From: JAXJYR01 sp964593515
Lineage (GTDB): Bacteria; Bacillota_I; Bacilli_A; Erysipelotrichales; Erysipelotrichaceae
Reading direction: 5' to 3'
Assembly: GCA_964593515.1 (NCBI GenBank)
Contig: CAZQJH010000088.1
Span: 1 to 6,612 of the forward strand
Length of the DNA: 6,612 bases
Shown here: one piece after another, positions 5,022 to 6,612 of the stretch
Layout of the letters: each line of letters begins with the position of its first letter
Position numbering within the stretch: position 1 is the first letter of the stretch
Program-made: the position numbers and the translations under genes
Notes under the pieces: generated by a model
Database searches by the model: none
The model's input: the letters and a program-made list of their open reading frames with translations, nothing else
Told to the model about the DNA's origin: nothing

Positions 5022-6612
5022 CTTTTTCCTCTAAATGTTTTATCATCCAATTAGTTATTTCAGTTAAACGTTTTAGACGATGTTTAACTTGTCCACTACG
5101 TGATAATTCATGATTTTCACCATGGAATAAAACAAAACGTGATTCAATACCATTATCAACAAAGGCCGTATATAGTTGTAAACCTTGTTCTAATGGACAA
5201 CGATAATCACAATCAGAATGAATAAATAAAGTTGGTGTTTGATTATTTTTAGCATATTTTAATGGCGAATGTTGCCATAATTTTTCATAACTATCATAGA
5301 TATTTCCATGAATTTGATCTTCCACAAAGAACATTCCAATATCACTAGTACCATAGAAAGAAATCCAGTTACTAATAGAACGTTGAGTAGCTGCACAAGC
5401 AAAACGATTAGTATGAGTAACTATCCAGTTTGTCATAAAACCACCATAGCTTCCACCAGTTACCCCAATACGACTAGTATCAATTTGTGGATATGTAATT
5501 AATACTTTATCGACAAAACTCATTAAATCATCATAATCAATAGTTCCATATTTACCAAAGATATCCATAAATTCATTACCACGTCCATCACTTCCACGAG
5601 GATTAGTAAAGAATACAAAATATCCTAGATTAGCCCATACTTGCATTTCATGGTAAAATACTTTACCATAAACCGTTTTAGGACCGCCATGAATATCAAA
5701 TATAGCCGGATATGATTTATTAGGATCAAAATCTTTTGGTAATAAAACCCATCCTTTAAAATCAATCCCATCATTTATATAATTAATTTCTTGATAATCA
5801 GCAATATATTTATCGCTAAGAATTAATTCATTAAAGTTAGATTGTCGATGATTAGCTAAATATAACTCTTGTAAGTTACTACCTTTAAAAGCAATCGTTA
5901 CTAATTGTTGATTTAACCAAGTGAAACCATCAATGCATCCATCGACTTCATCAACAATTGAAAAATTAGCTTTTTCATCTAATTTAGCTAAAACACATGT
6001 TGCTTCTAAAGTTGTTAAAAAGTAAATATCATTATCGTTAATTTCGATAAAGTTATTACTTCCATAACGACAATCACTTCCAACACTATTTCCTAATGCT
6101 TGTTGATTATCATAGAATAAATGTAATGTTAAATCATTATCTAATATATAGAAACGAGCATTTTCATTAAAACCATGACTTAATGAAGTATTACCAATTA
6201 CTAAAATTTGATCTTGATAATAATTAGCATATTCTAAATACATTTCATCAATTAATACTTTAAAACTTAAATCTTTTAAGGATAAAGTAGCTAATTTTGA
6301 TTTCATGCTAAATTGTTTACTAACTTCATGATAAATAATTAAAGCTTCATCTTTAGCTTCATTAAGTTTAACTGAATCAATACTGATATTACATTCACTA
6401 ATTGGTTTTAAAGTTTTATTTGAATCATCATAAATAAATAAACGATTAATCGTATTACCTTTAAAACCAACTCCATTAAAGTAAAATGGAATATCTTCAA
6501 AGGTTTTATAATCATCTTCACTTAATTTATTTTTTAATACTTCATCACTAACTTTATCCATACTATCAGTAGAATAAGTTAAATCATAATTAGCTAATAA
6601 TAAATATTGATT
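5014..6612 (-). CDS. Serine peptidase of family S9 (prolyl oligopeptidase/acylaminoacyl-peptidase type), 5' end outside window
   Basis: This is a probable cytoplasmic peptidase that cleaves short peptides. The C-terminal alpha/beta-hydrolase domain is complete. Counting from the Met at 6561, it has the nucleophile Ser371 in GGSYGG, Asp452 in HSDCDYRCP and His484 in GENHELSRSG. The typical segments IFDIHGGP and FTNPRGSDGRG come earlier, and SFYGTSDIG follows the nucleophile. The N-terminal part should be the beta-propeller that restricts access to large proteins. The Met at 6561 is probably not the start: the frame stays open upstream to the edge (another 17 residues, beginning NQYLLLANYD), giving 532 visible residues. 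S9C relatives such as Bacillus YuxL are about 650 long, so roughly 120 N-terminal residues are missing. A signal peptide cannot be judged. It is the most upstream visible gene of the unit, and the CLC start overlaps its stop by 8 bp. Confidence 0.93.
   Translation of the reverse strand, partial: NQYLLLANYDLTYSTDSMDKVSDEVLKNKLSEDDYKTFEDIPFYFNGVGFKGNTINRLFIYDDSNKTLKPISECNISIDSVKLNEAKDEALIIYHEVSKQFSMKSKLATLSLKDLSFKVLIDEMYLEYANYYQDQILVIGNTSLSHGFNENARFYILDNDLTLHLFYDNQQALGNSVGSDCRYGSNNFIEINDNDIYFLTTLEATCVLAKLDEKANFSIVDEVDGCIDGFTWLNQQLVTIAFKGSNLQELYLANHRQSNFNELILSDKYIADYQEINYINDGIDFKGWVLLPKDFDPNKSYPAIFDIHGGPKTVYGKVFYHEMQVWANLGYFVFFTNPRGSDGRGNEFMDIFGKYGTIDYDDLMSFVDKVLITYPQIDTSRIGVTGGSYGGFMTNWIVTHTNRFACAATQRSISNWISFYGTSDIGMFFVEDQIHGNIYDSYEKLWQHSPLKYAKNNQTPTLFIHSDCDYRCPLEQGLQLYTAFVDNGIESRFVLFHGENHELSRSGQVKHRLKRLTEITNWMIKHLEEKDG
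5027..5032 (-). promoter_or_regulatory. Ribosome binding site of the CLC gene inside the peptidase gene
   Basis: AGAGGA lies within the last peptidase codons, 5 nt before the ATG at 5021. With the 8-bp overlap of reading frames, it indicates translational coupling of the CLC gene to the peptidase. Confidence 0.7.

Noticed and set aside
5014..5100. Fluoride riboswitch before the CLC gene, as might be expected for a fluoride exporter
   Set aside because: The CLC start overlaps the peptidase gene, and I see no match to the crcB motif in the preceding sequence. A riboswitch, if any, would lie before the unit, outside the window.
5308..5502. Plus-strand open frame of 64 codons
   Set aside because: It is antisense to the catalytic region of the S9 peptidase, has no recognisable family and no good ribosome site.
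1..6612. Mycoplasma-type code (TGA read as Trp), suggested by the base composition
   Set aside because: All long frames stay open with TGG as the Trp codon, including several Trp in the peptidase. No frame needs TGA read-through. The absence of TGA among five stops is too small a sample to mean anything.
1..6612. Mobile element, CRISPR array, defence or toxin system
   Set aside because: No transposase, integrase, terminal repeats, spaced direct repeats or defence-type domains were seen. Every stretch over 110 bp is explained by a gene of known family.

Overview
The window is strongly A+T-rich and densely packed, with five long genes and a sixth cut by the left edge. Protein resemblance and layout point to a low-GC Firmicute, most likely of the Erysipelotrichales or a related Bacilli lineage. 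It uses the standard genetic code: every Trp codon in the long reading frames is TGG, and the five visible stops are TAA or TAG. I see no rRNA, tRNA, CRISPR array, insertion sequence or phage gene.

Left block (1-1570, minus strand): a CshB-type DEAD-box RNA helicase (203-1570) overlaps the start of nfo, endonuclease IV (1-210, 3' part outside the window). A 107-bp divergent intergenic region (1571-1677) separates them from ispH (1678-2589, plus strand), the last enzyme of the MEP isoprenoid pathway. From memory, the grouping of ispH, cshB and nfo is a familiar Bacilli neighbourhood (yqfP/yqfR/yqfS in Bacillus subtilis), which supports the names. The intergenic region holds two divergent candidate promoters, both with TATAAT -10 boxes. 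It also holds a triple inverted half-site (1586-1610) over the expected helicase transcription start, which looks like an operator or a leader hairpin.

Right block (2591-6612, minus strand): three tightly coupled genes read leftward. They are a family S9 serine peptidase whose frame stays open to the right edge, a CLC-type anion transporter overlapping it by 8 bp, and an MFS efflux-type transporter 10 bp further on that starts at TTG. Their promoter lies outside the window. The unit converges on ispH with a single base between the two stop codons. The ispH terminator hairpin is built from the last codons of the MFS gene.

Functionally the left side is housekeeping: RNA remodelling, base-excision repair and isoprenoid synthesis. 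The right side is a probable co-translated peptidase/anion transporter/efflux unit whose common purpose cannot be read from sequence. I found no convincing novel multigene system. The points most worth checking are the operator-like repeat, the CLC protein with an unusual set of key residues (external gating Glu kept, internal proton Glu replaced by Val), and the one-sided terminator that may let right-hand transcripts run antisense through ispH into the helicase gene.
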